Source of the DNA: Prevotella sp.
Lineage (GTDB): Bacteria > Bacteroidota > Bacteroidia > Bacteroidales > Bacteroidaceae
Length of the DNA: 64,000 nt
NCBI GenBank assembly: GCA_016285055.1
Contig: JAEEPZ010000007.1
Coordinates: forward strand, 1 to 64,000
Direction of reading: 5' to 3'
How positions within the stretch are numbered: the stretch's first letter is position 1; each line of letters begins with the position of its first letter. The notes beneath the pieces are model-generated. The model saw only the letters and a program-made list of their open reading frames with translations. It was not told the DNA's origin and made no database searches. Shown piece by piece: positions 27,775 through 37,164 of the stretch. Both the position numbers and the translations under genes were made by a program.

Positions 27775-30363
27775 ATGATTTACCCAGAAAACTTTGAACG
27801 TAAGATTGGATTTGATGAGATACGGACGCTGCTGCGTGAGCGGTGCCTGAGCACACTCGGCAAGGAGAAGGTGGACAAGATAGCCTTTTCCACTGATGTC
27901 GCCGAGGTGAATGAATGGCTGGAGCAGACGCGTGAGTTCCGCCGTTTGCAGGAGAAAGCCACCGATTTCCCCATGCAGTATTTCTTCGACGTGCGCGAGA
28001 GCATCAAACGTATCCGACTTGAAGGCACACATCTGGAAGAGCAGGAGGTGTGGGACTTGCGGCGGTCGCTGGAGACGATTGCAAATATTGTGAAGTATCT
28101 CAATCAAGATAACGACTCTCTTCCTGTAGCTGAATACGCCTATCCTGCCCTGCAAAGATTGACACAGGATGTGGCGACTTTCCCGGCCATGATGCGCCGC
28201 ATAGACTCTATTCTGGATAAATTTGGCAAGATCAAGGACTCGGCGACGATGACGCTTGCGGGCATCCGCCACGACATGCTGAAGATGGAGGGTTCCATCT
28301 CGCGTACCTTATATACGATACTTCATGCGGCTCAAAAAGACGGCTTGGTGGACAAGGATGCTGCTCCGACGGTGCGCGACGGGCGCCTGATGATTCCCGT
28401 CTCGCCCAGCGTGAAGCGCAGAATCAACGGCATTGTGCATGATGAGTCGGCAACGGGCAAGACCGTGTTCATTGAGCCGACGGAGGTGGTGGAAGCCAAT
28501 AACAAGGTGCGTGAGCTGGAGGCTGCCGAACGACGCGAGATTATCCGCATCCTGACGGTGTTCAGCGATGAGGTGCGCCCTCAAGCCACCGAGATTCTGA
28601 ACTCGTATGAATTTCTGGCACAGATAGACCTGATTCACGCTAAAGCTGAGCTGGCCAAGCTGACGAAAGCCATTGAGCCGATGCCGCAGGTTCTGTCAAA
28701 GCCGCATATTGACTGGATTCAGGCTGTCCATCCGCTGCTGCAGCTCTCGTTGGAGAAACAGGGCAAGAAAGTGGTGCCATTAGACATCGAGCTGAAGGCT
28801 CCCGCCACCACCCTGCTTATTATCTCCGGCCCCAATGCGGGCGGCAAGTCGGTGTGCCTGAAGACGGTGGGACTGCTGCAGTATATGCTGCAATGCGGTG
28901 TGAGCATTCCTGTGGGCGAGCGCTCACTCTGCGGCATGTTCGACAGCATCATGATAGACATCGGCGATGAGCAGAGCATTGAGGATGACCTGTCGACGTA
29001 CTCCAGCCATCTGATGAACATGAAGCAGATGATTCGCAACTGCAACGAGCACACGCTACTGCTCATCGACGAGTTTGGCGGTGGTACTGAGCCGATGATT
29101 GGCGGTGCCATAGCCGAGGCGGTGCTGAAGCAGTTTTGGAAGAAGAAGGCCTTTGGTGTCATCACCACCCATTATCAGAACCTGAAGCACTTCGCCGACG
29201 GCCATGAGGGCGTGGTCAACGGCGCGATGCTCTACGACCGTAACGAGATGCGTGCCCTCTTCCAGCTCAGCATCGGCCAGCCGGGCAGCAGCTTTGCCAT
29301 CGAGATAGCCCGTAAGACAGGCCTGCCCGAGGAGGTGATCAACGATGCCAGCGACATTGTGGGCCGCGAATACATCCAGAGCGACAAGTACCTGCAGGAC
29401 ATCGTGCGCGACAAGCGCTATTGGGAGGGCAAGCGCCAGACCATCCACCAGCACGAGAAGAAGCTGGAGGCAAGAGGCGAGAAGCTGGAGGCCAGCATCG
29501 AGGAGATAGAGCAGGAGCGCAAGGCCATCCTCCGGCGTGCAAAGGAGCAGGCCGAGGAGCTGCTCTCTCAGGCCAACAAGAAGATTGAGAATGCCATCCG
29601 CGAGATTCGTGAACAGCAGGCCGAGAGAGAGGCCACACGCCGCATCCGTGAGGAGATGGAGCAGTTTAAGCAGGAGGTGGAGGGCATCGACACCCGCCAG
29701 AACGATGAGCTGATAGAGCGGAAGATGCGCCAGATAGAGGAGCGGAAGAAGAGAAAGGAGGAGCGGAAAAATGAAAAGTTAAAAGCTAAGAGTGAAGAAT
29801 CGGCTACCGCCAAACCTTCACCTACAGGAACCGCGGAAGGCAATTCTTCACTTTCCACTCATCAGTCTTCACTTCTGCCCGGTTCCACCGTCCGCATCAA
29901 AGGCCTCACCAGCATTGGCACGATAGAGAAGATTGACGGCAAGCAGGCGGTGATTGTCTTCGGCAGCATGCGCACGAAGATGCGCTTAGACCGTCTGGAG
30001 CCTGCCAAGGCCCCTGTGAAAGAGCAGACGAAGGCCGAGGAACGCAATGCACAGATTTCCGGCAGCTACGCCACATTAGGTGCAGGTACACGTGCCGCCA
30101 TCGACTCTCGCAAGATGAATTTCCACCAGGACCTTGACGTGCGCGGCATGCGTGGCGACGAGGCCATTCAGGCCGTCACCTATTTCATCGACGATGCCAT
30201 CCTTGTGGGCATGAGCCGCGTGCGCATCCTCCACGGCACTGGCACGGGCATCCTGCGCCAGCTCATCCGCCAGTATCTGGCCACCGTGCCCAATGTCGCC
30301 CACTTCCGCGACGAGCATGTGCAGTTTGGCGGCGCCGGCATCACCGTCGTCGACATTGAGTGA
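27775..30363 (+). CDS. mutS2: Endonuclease MutS2
   Basis: Walker A SGPNAGGKSVCLKTVG, LIDEFGGGTEP, C-terminal Smr LDVRGMRGDEAI ... ILHGTGTGILRQ. Confidence 0.96.
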   Translation: MIYPENFERKIGFDEIRTLLRERCLSTLGKEKVDKIAFSTDVAEVNEWLEQTREFRRLQEKATDFPMQYFFDVRESIKRIRLEGTHLEEQEVWDLRRSLETIANIVKYLNQDNDSLPVAEYAYPALQRLTQDVATFPAMMRRIDSILDKFGKIKDSATMTLAGIRHDMLKMEGSISRTLYTILHAAQKDGLVDKDAAPTVRDGRLMIPVSPSVKRRINGIVHDESATGKTVFIEPTEVVEANNKVRELEAAERREIIRILTVFSDEVRPQATEILNSYEFLAQIDLIHAKAELAKLTKAIEPMPQVLSKPHIDWIQAVHPLLQLSLEKQGKKVVPLDIELKAPATTLLIISGPNAGGKSVCLKTVGLLQYMLQCGVSIPVGERSLCGMFDSIMIDIGDEQSIEDDLSTYSSHLMNMKQMIRNCNEHTLLLIDEFGGGTEPMIGGAIAEAVLKQFWKKKAFGVITTHYQNLKHFADGHEGVVNGAMLYDRNEMRALFQLSIGQPGSSFAIEIARKTGLPEEVINDASDIVGREYIQSDKYLQDIVRDKRYWEGKRQTIHQHEKKLEARGEKLEASIEEIEQERKAILRRAKEQAEELLSQANKKIENAIREIREQQAEREATRRIREEMEQFKQEVEGIDTRQNDELIERKMRQIEERKKRKEERKNEKLKAKSEESATAKPSPTGTAEGNSSLSTHQSSLLPGSTVRIKGLTSIGTIEKIDGKQAVIVFGSMRTKMRLDRLEPAKAPVKEQTKAEERNAQISGSYATLGAGTRAAIDSRKMNFHQDLDVRGMRGDEAIQAVTYFIDDAILVGMSRVRILHGTGTGILRQLIRQYLATVPNVAHFRDEHVQFGGAGITVVDIE

Positions 30364-30381
30364 AGAAAGGAAGGAGGCTTG

Positions 30382-31671
30382 TTATTGCCTGTCGAACTCA
30401 GGTTCTTTAATCATCTTTCCCCGGCAGAAGCGGTGCACAATCTGGCGGTCGTCGCCCAGATAGATGTAACGCTCCAGCCGCTCTAATAGCGAATAGTTGT
30501 CGAAATTCAGGTTGCTGTCGTCAATGACGAGGGCGTCGAACTCATAGCCCGGCTCGAAACTTCCCACACGTCCGAAGGAGCTCCCGGCTGACTTTGTGGC
30601 AAGCCAGAACGCCTCTGACAGCGAGAGGAATGGCAGATGGAAATTCTTCTGATAGTGCATCTTGCTCACCTGTATGGCATAGACCATCATGCGGAAGATG
30701 TTCAGGTCGTGGCCGCCGCTGATGTCGCTGCCGAGTCCCACACTCAGTCCTTCGTCGAGGAACTGTCGGATGGGTGCCATGCCCGAGGCCACATTGAAAT
30801 TCGACGTGGGACAGTGGGCCACCACCACCTTGCGGCGCTTCATCAGTGCCAGCTCTTCGCCTTCAGTCCATACGCAGTGGGCCATCACGGTGGGTGTCTG
30901 TCCGAAGAGGCCGTAGCGGTCGTAGGCATCGCCATAGCAGGTGCTCTCCTTTTCCAGCGACTGCACCCAGTCTATCTCATCCTTGTTCTCTGAGAGATGC
31001 GACTGCACGGGCAACTGATATTTAGCCGCCAGCTGGCCACAGGCGCGGAGCATCTCGGACGTACACGACGGGATGAAACGGGGCGTGATGATGGGTCGCA
31101 CCAACGACTCTTCACTCCTATCCCCGCACTCTTCTATCAGCGTCTCATAGCCCTGCACCATCTCTTCCACCGACTCCCTGAGCCCTTGAGGGCAGTTGCG
31201 GTTCATGGCCACCTTGCCCACCAGCGCACCCATGCCGGTCTCTCGGAAGAGGCGCATCAGCAGGCGGGTGCTCTCGGTATGAACGGTGGCAAACACACAG
31301 GCGCGCATGGTGCCGAAGCGCCACAGGTCGTGCACAAAGCGGCGGTACATACGCTCAGCATAGGCCACGTCGGCAAATTTCACTTCCTCAGGAAAAGTGT
31401 AGCTTTGCAGCCACGGCAGCAGTTCCAAGTCCATGGCGATACCCTGATTGCGATACTGCGGGGCGTGCACATGCAGGTCGTTCATGGCAGGAATGAGCAG
31501 ACGGTCGCCAAAATCGGTGACTTCTGCGTCATCATCGGCCAGCGACGCCAAGTCTGTGGCCACGCCTGCCACGCGCCCATCGGCGTTCACGGCTACATAT
31601 CCGTTCTCCAACACCTCGAAGCGATGCTTCTCTTTTGTATAGAGGATGTGAGCTTTATAAATCTTCTTCAT
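30382..31671 (-). CDS. guaD: Guanine deaminase / amidohydrolase
   Basis: MNDLHVHAPQYRNQGIAMDLELLPWLQSYTFPEE, SHLSENKDEI, LGSDISGGHDLNIFRMM; start MKKIYKAHIL. Confidence 0.85.
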   Translation of the reverse strand: MKKIYKAHILYTKEKHRFEVLENGYVAVNADGRVAGVATDLASLADDDAEVTDFGDRLLIPAMNDLHVHAPQYRNQGIAMDLELLPWLQSYTFPEEVKFADVAYAERMYRRFVHDLWRFGTMRACVFATVHTESTRLLMRLFRETGMGALVGKVAMNRNCPQGLRESVEEMVQGYETLIEECGDRSEESLVRPIITPRFIPSCTSEMLRACGQLAAKYQLPVQSHLSENKDEIDWVQSLEKESTCYGDAYDRYGLFGQTPTVMAHCVWTEGEELALMKRRKVVVAHCPTSNFNVASGMAPIRQFLDEGLSVGLGSDISGGHDLNIFRMMVYAIQVSKMHYQKNFHLPFLSLSEAFWLATKSAGSSFGRVGSFEPGYEFDALVIDDSNLNFDNYSLLERLERYIYLGDDRQIVHRFCRGKMIKEPEFDRQ

Positions 31672-31735
31672 TTCAGCATGTTTTGTGACGGTGTGCACGA
31701 ATACGTGCACCATACGGCCAGTGGGCGTGCAAGCT

Positions 31736-32683
31736 TTACAGAGAGAGCTTTTCCGCCATTCTTTTTCCAAATTCGGGGCTGACGCTGTTGTTGAGGCTCC
31801 GGCACACTTCTGCGGAGAACAGTTGTGCACAGCCAATGAGCTGGTCCCACTGCTGCTCGGTGAGGCCCTGCTCTATCTGCTGACGCGTGATGCCATAGCG
31901 TATGAGGCCGAAGACGAAGCCGGCGTTGAAGTTGTCGCCCGCTCCGATGGTGCTGACCGTTTCTCCCCCGGTCTGCACTGCATAGCTTTTCTTCAGGCCG
32001 TTCTCAGCGCGCAGCTCCACGGGCTTGGCCCCCTGTGTGCAGATGAAGCGCTTGGTGTAGAAGGCTATCTGTGTGCGATAGATGACGTCGGGGTCGCTCT
32101 TGCGGAACATCACCTCGAAGTCTTCGGTGGAGCCGCGCACAATGTCGGCATACTCCAGGTTCTCCAGGATATTGGAGGTGAGTTTCAGCACCTCGTTCTT
32201 GTGTGAGGCTCGGAAGTTGACGTCGTAGTAGAGAATGGCACCATGCTGTCGGGCATAGTCGAGGAAGCCCACCACCTGGGGGCGTATGACAGGATTGACG
32301 GCGTAGTAGGAGCCGAAGAGCACGATGTCGTCGGGCTTGATGTCGGGGAAGGTGAACTCCAGCCGGTCGTTGGGGTGGTCTTTATAGAAGATGTACTCAG
32401 CATCGTTCTGCTCGTTGAGGAATGCGAGCGATAGTGGCGACTTCGAGTCGGGATAGACATAGACGCTTGTGGCGTCGACGCCGTTTTCCTTGAGGCAGTC
32501 GAGGATGGTTCGCCCCACGCGGTCGTTGCCTGTCTCGCTGATGAACGCGCATTTCACTCCTGAGCGTCCTAACGAGATGATGCTGTTGAACACTGAGCCT
32601 CCGGGCATGGCTCCCACTGGCTTGTTGTCCTTGAAGATGATGTCGAGGACGGTCTCGCCGATGCCTATTACCTTACGTGCCAT
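31736..32683 (-). CDS. PfkB-family carbohydrate kinase
   Basis: GGSVFNSIISLGRSGVKCAFISETGNDRVG ... TIGAGDNFNAGFVFGL. Confidence 0.9.
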   Translation of the reverse strand: MARKVIGIGETVLDIIFKDNKPVGAMPGGSVFNSIISLGRSGVKCAFISETGNDRVGRTILDCLKENGVDATSVYVYPDSKSPLSLAFLNEQNDAEYIFYKDHPNDRLEFTFPDIKPDDIVLFGSYYAVNPVIRPQVVGFLDYARQHGAILYYDVNFRASHKNEVLKLTSNILENLEYADIVRGSTEDFEVMFRKSDPDVIYRTQIAFYTKRFICTQGAKPVELRAENGLKKSYAVQTGGETVSTIGAGDNFNAGFVFGLIRYGITRQQIEQGLTEQQWDQLIGCAQLFSAEVCRSLNNSVSPEFGKRMAEKLSL

Positions 32684-32704
32684 AAGCGTGTGCAATGAGA
32701 ATTA

Positions 32705-33346
32705 TTATAGATTGAACGATATGGGTACGGTGTACTTCACGCGCACGGGCTGTCCGTCCTTCATGCCAGGTTTCCAGTTGGGCATGCTCTCAAGAACGCG
32801 CACGGCCTCCTTGTCTAATAAGGGGTCGACGCTTCGCAGCACGGTGACATTGCTGATGGTTCCGTCTTTCTCAACGATAAACTGGCAGAGCACTCTGCCG
32901 TGTATGCCATCGGCCATGGCCTCGGGCGGATACTGTATGTTTTGACTGAGCCATACGCTGATGTCTCCTTCTGAGAACTGCGGCTGTTGCTCCACCACGT
33001 CGTAGATGCTGTCGTCGGTGTCATCGGGCTCTTCCGGCGTGATCACCTCCTCGTCGGGAATGTCGCGGATGTCGTCGAGGTCGTCGAGCGAGTTCTTCGA
33101 CTTCCTTTCCTCCATGTCATCCTCGTCGTCCCATTCCTCGTCGTCCCATTCATCATCGTCCCAGGCATGATGCCGCTTTTCCACCACCTCTGTGTCGTCT
33201 TCATCATCCTCATCATCGTAGGCCTTGTGCGACTTTTTGTCCTTAAACACAAAGAGCACGAGAATGACCCCTACCACGGCAATGACAAACGACACCAATG
33301 CGCCGTACAGCCACCATTTCCTCACATTGTTGTTCTTCGTTTCCAT
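32705..33346 (-). CDS. TonB-family energy transducer
   Basis: N-terminal TM, acidic linker, C-terminal YPPEAMADGIHGRVLCQFIVEKDGTISNVTVLRSVDPLLDKEAVRVL. Confidence 0.88.
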   Translation of the reverse strand: METKNNNVRKWWLYGALVSFVIAVVGVILVLFVFKDKKSHKAYDDEDDEDDTEVVEKRHHAWDDDEWDDEEWDDEDDMEERKSKNSLDDLDDIRDIPDEEVITPEEPDDTDDSIYDVVEQQPQFSEGDISVWLSQNIQYPPEAMADGIHGRVLCQFIVEKDGTISNVTVLRSVDPLLDKEAVRVLESMPNWKPGMKDGQPVRVKYTVPISFNL

Positions 33347-33379
33347 CGTTCCTTCCGATTAGGTAATTGACCTGATGTA

Positions 33380-34462
33380 TTAGTGGCGCTCCCGTCGCAC
33401 TGAGACGCGTGCTGGCTGCGATCCGCTGCTGGGTGTCGAGCTGGCCCTCTCGCTGCGGCTGCTGCGCTCGCGTTTCTTCTTCGCGGTGGCCTTGGCAGCC
33501 TTCGGGTCGGCTGCTGCTATGCTGTCGAGGCTGTCGCGTCGTGCCGGGTCGCCGAAGATGTTCTTGCGGAAAGCCTCCAGCTCGGCTTCTATACGCTTCT
33601 GCTCGGCACTGTACTTCGTGCTGTCCTCGCCGGCTATCTGTGCTATCGTCTTGCCCAAGCGGTTGGCCGTCTTGTAGATCTTTCCCTTGTACTTGTTCAT
33701 CGTGAAGAAGTCGTCGAGGTTCATCTGGGCGGCATCGTTGACGTCGCTCACCTTGATGCTCTGCCGGCTGAGATATGGCTCCACGTCGGTGTACTTCACC
33801 CAGAACAGTGGATACTTGGCCGACTCTCCTCCGAAGTCGTCTTCACGCACCATGACGGGGCAGAAGGCGATGGGCTTGATGTGGAAGGTGGTGTTGGCCT
33901 GGTCGTAGTAGGCGCACTCCTTCAGGTAGTACATCTTCACCTCTGCCGAGGGTATGTCGCTGTTGTCCACCTTCACCTTGCCGCCCTCTTCGGTGTAGTA
34001 GATGTGATAGTTGTCGAGTATGCTCTTCATGTCCACCTTTGCCTGTTCCTCCAGCACCTCGTTGCCGTCGAGGTTGTACTCATAGACGGGTATGTAGCTG
34101 TTGAGTGCCAGCTTGAAGACGTATGTGAAGAGGTTCAGTCGCTTGCCCTGCGGCTCTACGGGGTCGTAGAGTCCGGCGTTCTCCTTCAGGCTCAGGTCTA
34201 TCTCGCGGTAGATGTCGCGCCGCCACACCACATCCTCGGGCATCTCTACGGCTGTGGGATACATGATCCTCATTCGTTGCGTCATGCCTCCCTGCTGCGT
34301 GCTCTGCTGCTGCGCCTGCTGGGTCTGCTGCGCCTGCTGGTTGCGTCGCTGGCGCGGCTGGGCCTGTGCTTCGCTCAGCGATAAGTGGCAAATGACAAAT
34401 GACAAAGCCACGACCATGATCCACTGGCGATTGGCTCTCAAGCTATTTCTTCTCATTCCCAT
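33380..34462 (-). CDS. gldN: Gliding motility / T9SS protein GldN (PorN)
   Basis: DVVWRRDIYREIDLSLKENAGLYDPVEPQGKRLNLFTYVFKL; downstream of gldM in the cluster. Confidence 0.85.
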   Translation of the reverse strand: MGMRRNSLRANRQWIMVVALSFVICHLSLSEAQAQPRQRRNQQAQQTQQAQQQSTQQGGMTQRMRIMYPTAVEMPEDVVWRRDIYREIDLSLKENAGLYDPVEPQGKRLNLFTYVFKLALNSYIPVYEYNLDGNEVLEEQAKVDMKSILDNYHIYYTEEGGKVKVDNSDIPSAEVKMYYLKECAYYDQANTTFHIKPIAFCPVMVREDDFGGESAKYPLFWVKYTDVEPYLSRQSIKVSDVNDAAQMNLDDFFTMNKYKGKIYKTANRLGKTIAQIAGEDSTKYSAEQKRIEAELEAFRKNIFGDPARRDSLDSIAAADPKAAKATAKKKRERSSRSERASSTPSSGSQPARVSVRRERH

Positions 34463-34498
34463 TGTTCTTGATGTATGTATGATCTTCTTTTATTGTTC

Positions 34499-35494
34499 TT
34501 AGAGATAGTAGCACAAACGGACGTGCGGGCTCAGATGGCGTATGCCGTAGAACTCGTTTTTCTTCAGTTCCACTCCCTCGGGCTTCTTCTGTGGCATACT
34601 GAGTGTGTGTATCTGCAGGCCGATGGCCAAGTGCTTTGCCACGCGATATTCCGCACCAGCGCGAAAGAAGATGGCCGCATTGTCCTCGCTTTCTGATTGG
34701 TTGCCCAGCGATTCTGTGTAGTGGGCATAGCCAACGCCCCACGCACCGTCGAAGCGCCATTTCCGCGTTGCCAGCGCCATGACTAAGCTGGGACCGAAGT
34801 AGTGGATGTGTGTGTTGTAATCGCCGTCAAACGACGTGGAGTTGTATAGGTAGTTGATGCCGAAGCCGAATCCCGATTTCCACAGATGGTCGTAGTCGAC
34901 GAGGAGGTCGAAGCCTGTGCGCGACTTGTAGGTGCGATAGTTAGTGACAAACTCCGACGTCATGACTGACGGCCCTGCACTGACCCGCAGAACGTTGAGC
35001 GGCTGCAGCTTGCGTCTCTCTTCCCTCAGCTGCTGCTGTCTCTCCATTTCCTGCTGATAGCCCCTGCCCGCTGCTGCCATGCGCTGTGCGAGCAGCTCCT
35101 GGACGGTCATGGTGGGCAGGCTGTCGGCCGCATCGTCGGGCATTCGCAGCATCGTGCCCCAGACGCGGTTGATGGTCGATCTCATGTCAGGCGTGCGGTG
35201 CTCGGTGATGACCAGTGCGTTGCCGCCGTTCTTGGCTGTCGCCTCAACGGCCATCTGCAGGACACGCTCCAGCGTTCCTTTCGTCGAGAAACCGTTGTCT
35301 ACCACCTTCACCTCGCCTATGGCCCGCGTGCTTGGCGGCATCTTCTCGCCTTTGACAAACAGCCGCACAGAGTCGGGCGACACGGCAGCAAACTCGTTGG
35401 TGTACATGTCGGTTACCACTTTGGGGTCACACCCCGCCGCTGCCAGCAGTATGCCTGCCGCCAGAGCTGTCTGCTTCAGTGACTTCATGTTCAT
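34499..35494 (-). CDS. Putative outer-membrane lipoprotein/beta-barrel protein in the gld cluster
   Basis: Lipobox LLAAAGC; C-terminal amphipathic strands ending in aromatic/hydrophobic LCYYL. Confidence 0.6.
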   Translation of the reverse strand: MNMKSLKQTALAAGILLAAAGCDPKVVTDMYTNEFAAVSPDSVRLFVKGEKMPPSTRAIGEVKVVDNGFSTKGTLERVLQMAVEATAKNGGNALVITEHRTPDMRSTINRVWGTMLRMPDDAADSLPTMTVQELLAQRMAAAGRGYQQEMERQQQLREERRKLQPLNVLRVSAGPSVMTSEFVTNYRTYKSRTGFDLLVDYDHLWKSGFGFGINYLYNSTSFDGDYNTHIHYFGPSLVMALATRKWRFDGAWGVGYAHYTESLGNQSESEDNAAIFFRAGAEYRVAKHLAIGLQIHTLSMPQKKPEGVELKKNEFYGIRHLSPHVRLCYYL

Positions 35495-35510
35495 AGTCTT
35501 CTGCGTTTTT

Positions 35511-37070
35511 TTAATTGACCTTGATTTCCATGGCTGTCGTCAGCGTGCGCTCAATGCCGTCAGGGCCTACAGCCACGACGCGCGAGATGTAGAAGCGCCG
35601 TCCGCGGTTGAGCTTTCGGAACTGGTCTTTCTGTGCTGCCGAGAATCGTGCTCCGTCGCTGGCCAGCGGCTTGGCGTTACCCATGTTGTCGAAGAACACC
35701 GTCTCGAATGACTGCACGCGGAATCCGATGTCGAGGATGCCGTCGTCGATGGCCGCTCCGATGGTCTCCACGGCCATGAGGCTACCCTTCGGCATGTTGC
35801 CACCTTTGAATCGGGCGGGGTTGCCGGCCTCGTCGGTGATGTCGATGTAAGGTGTGGGGTCGGGCAGCTTGCGCACTCGGAACGTGAATGTTCCCATGGT
35901 CTGCGGCCGTCCCGTGTTCGTCGAGGTAACGGTGATGACGGCGTCCTGTCCTATCTTCGTGGGATGGGCGATGTACTTGCCGGCGCCGTTTGGCGTCAGC
36001 GTGCCGTTGGTCATCGAGGCCGATATCTTGTTCAGGGGCACGCCCGGCACCGACACGCTGATGGGGTTGGCATAGCCGGCGTAGAGCATACGTGTGAGGT
36101 CGGCGCTGACGGTGGCGCTGGGCTCCACCACGGTGTACTTCTGCGAGAAGTCGCGGCGTATGCGGTCGCCGTTGCCATTGATGGTCTGTATATATCCGCT
36201 CAAGGTGAAGTCACCGGTGCGCGAGCATACGGTTTCATAGATGTTGTCGGGCAGCTCCACCTTGCGGTCGCCGATGTAAATCTCGGGCACCTGCGTCGTG
36301 TCGATGGCCGCCATGACGATGCGTGCCGAGAAGCGGTCGCCCTGCACGATGGTCTGCGAGTTGGGTATGACGAAGGCGTCGAGCAGGTTGACGCGTATGT
36401 CCTTCACGTCGATGTTCTGCACCAGTGTGTGCAGCACCTCTTTCTCGGCGTTGCGCACGTCGTTCTGCAGCTTTGTCAGCATGGTGATGGCGGCCACTGC
36501 CGGCATGGCCTCGAACATGTATTCCTGCCAGTTCTTTCCCAAGATGCCTGAAGGCACCTCTGTGGTGAGGTCGCTGGCTATGTGCTGTCGCTTCACCGAG
36601 TCGGTCACCATGGCAAGGATGCCCTCGCGATAGGTCTCTATGGCTTTCTTCAGCTCTTCGCCTCGTCCGCGTCCCGGAGCGAGCATAATCTGGTTGGCGG
36701 CCTCCAGGTCTTCCTTGTTCTGCAGGCTGTCGGGGTTTCCTTTCTGACCGTCAGCCTCCTTGGCGATGGCCATCTTCAGCTCGGAGGCGAGGCCGTAAAG
36801 CTTCTGGCTCATCTCTTTCACCAGCATGGCCTTGTCATACCATTCCTTCACCTTCTGCGGGTTGGCCGCCATCTGTTGTTCAAAGTCGTCGTAGATGACC
36901 TGGTTCTCCTGCGTGGCGTTCTCTGTGGTGCGGTTGAGGCTTTCCTGCACAATGGCAAAGCCGTTGAGCACCTCGTTGGAGACGTTCAATGCCAGCATAG
37001 CCATCAACACGACGTACATCAGGTTGATCATCTTCTGGCGCGGAGATACGGGTCTTTTCCTTATTGCCAT
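35511..37070 (-). CDS. gldM: Gliding motility / T9SS protein GldM (PorM)
   Basis: SPRQKMINLMYVVLMAMLALNVSNEVLNGF; Ig-like repeats. Confidence 0.93.
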   Translation of the reverse strand: MAIRKRPVSPRQKMINLMYVVLMAMLALNVSNEVLNGFAIVQESLNRTTENATQENQVIYDDFEQQMAANPQKVKEWYDKAMLVKEMSQKLYGLASELKMAIAKEADGQKGNPDSLQNKEDLEAANQIMLAPGRGRGEELKKAIETYREGILAMVTDSVKRQHIASDLTTEVPSGILGKNWQEYMFEAMPAVAAITMLTKLQNDVRNAEKEVLHTLVQNIDVKDIRVNLLDAFVIPNSQTIVQGDRFSARIVMAAIDTTQVPEIYIGDRKVELPDNIYETVCSRTGDFTLSGYIQTINGNGDRIRRDFSQKYTVVEPSATVSADLTRMLYAGYANPISVSVPGVPLNKISASMTNGTLTPNGAGKYIAHPTKIGQDAVITVTSTNTGRPQTMGTFTFRVRKLPDPTPYIDITDEAGNPARFKGGNMPKGSLMAVETIGAAIDDGILDIGFRVQSFETVFFDNMGNAKPLASDGARFSAAQKDQFRKLNRGRRFYISRVVAVGPDGIERTLTTAMEIKVN

Positions 37071-37107
37071 ATTCTTTTTTTAGTTTATAGTTTATAACTG
37101 ATAGTGA

Positions 37108-37151
37108 ATAGTTATGATTTCCTGGCAAGCTTTCTTTGTCATCATAACTAT
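37108..37151. repeat. Inverted repeat between gldL and gldM
   Basis: ATAGTTATGAT (37108-37118) / ATCATAACTAT (37141-37151). Confidence 0.6.
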
Positions 37152-37164
37152 AAACTATACACTA

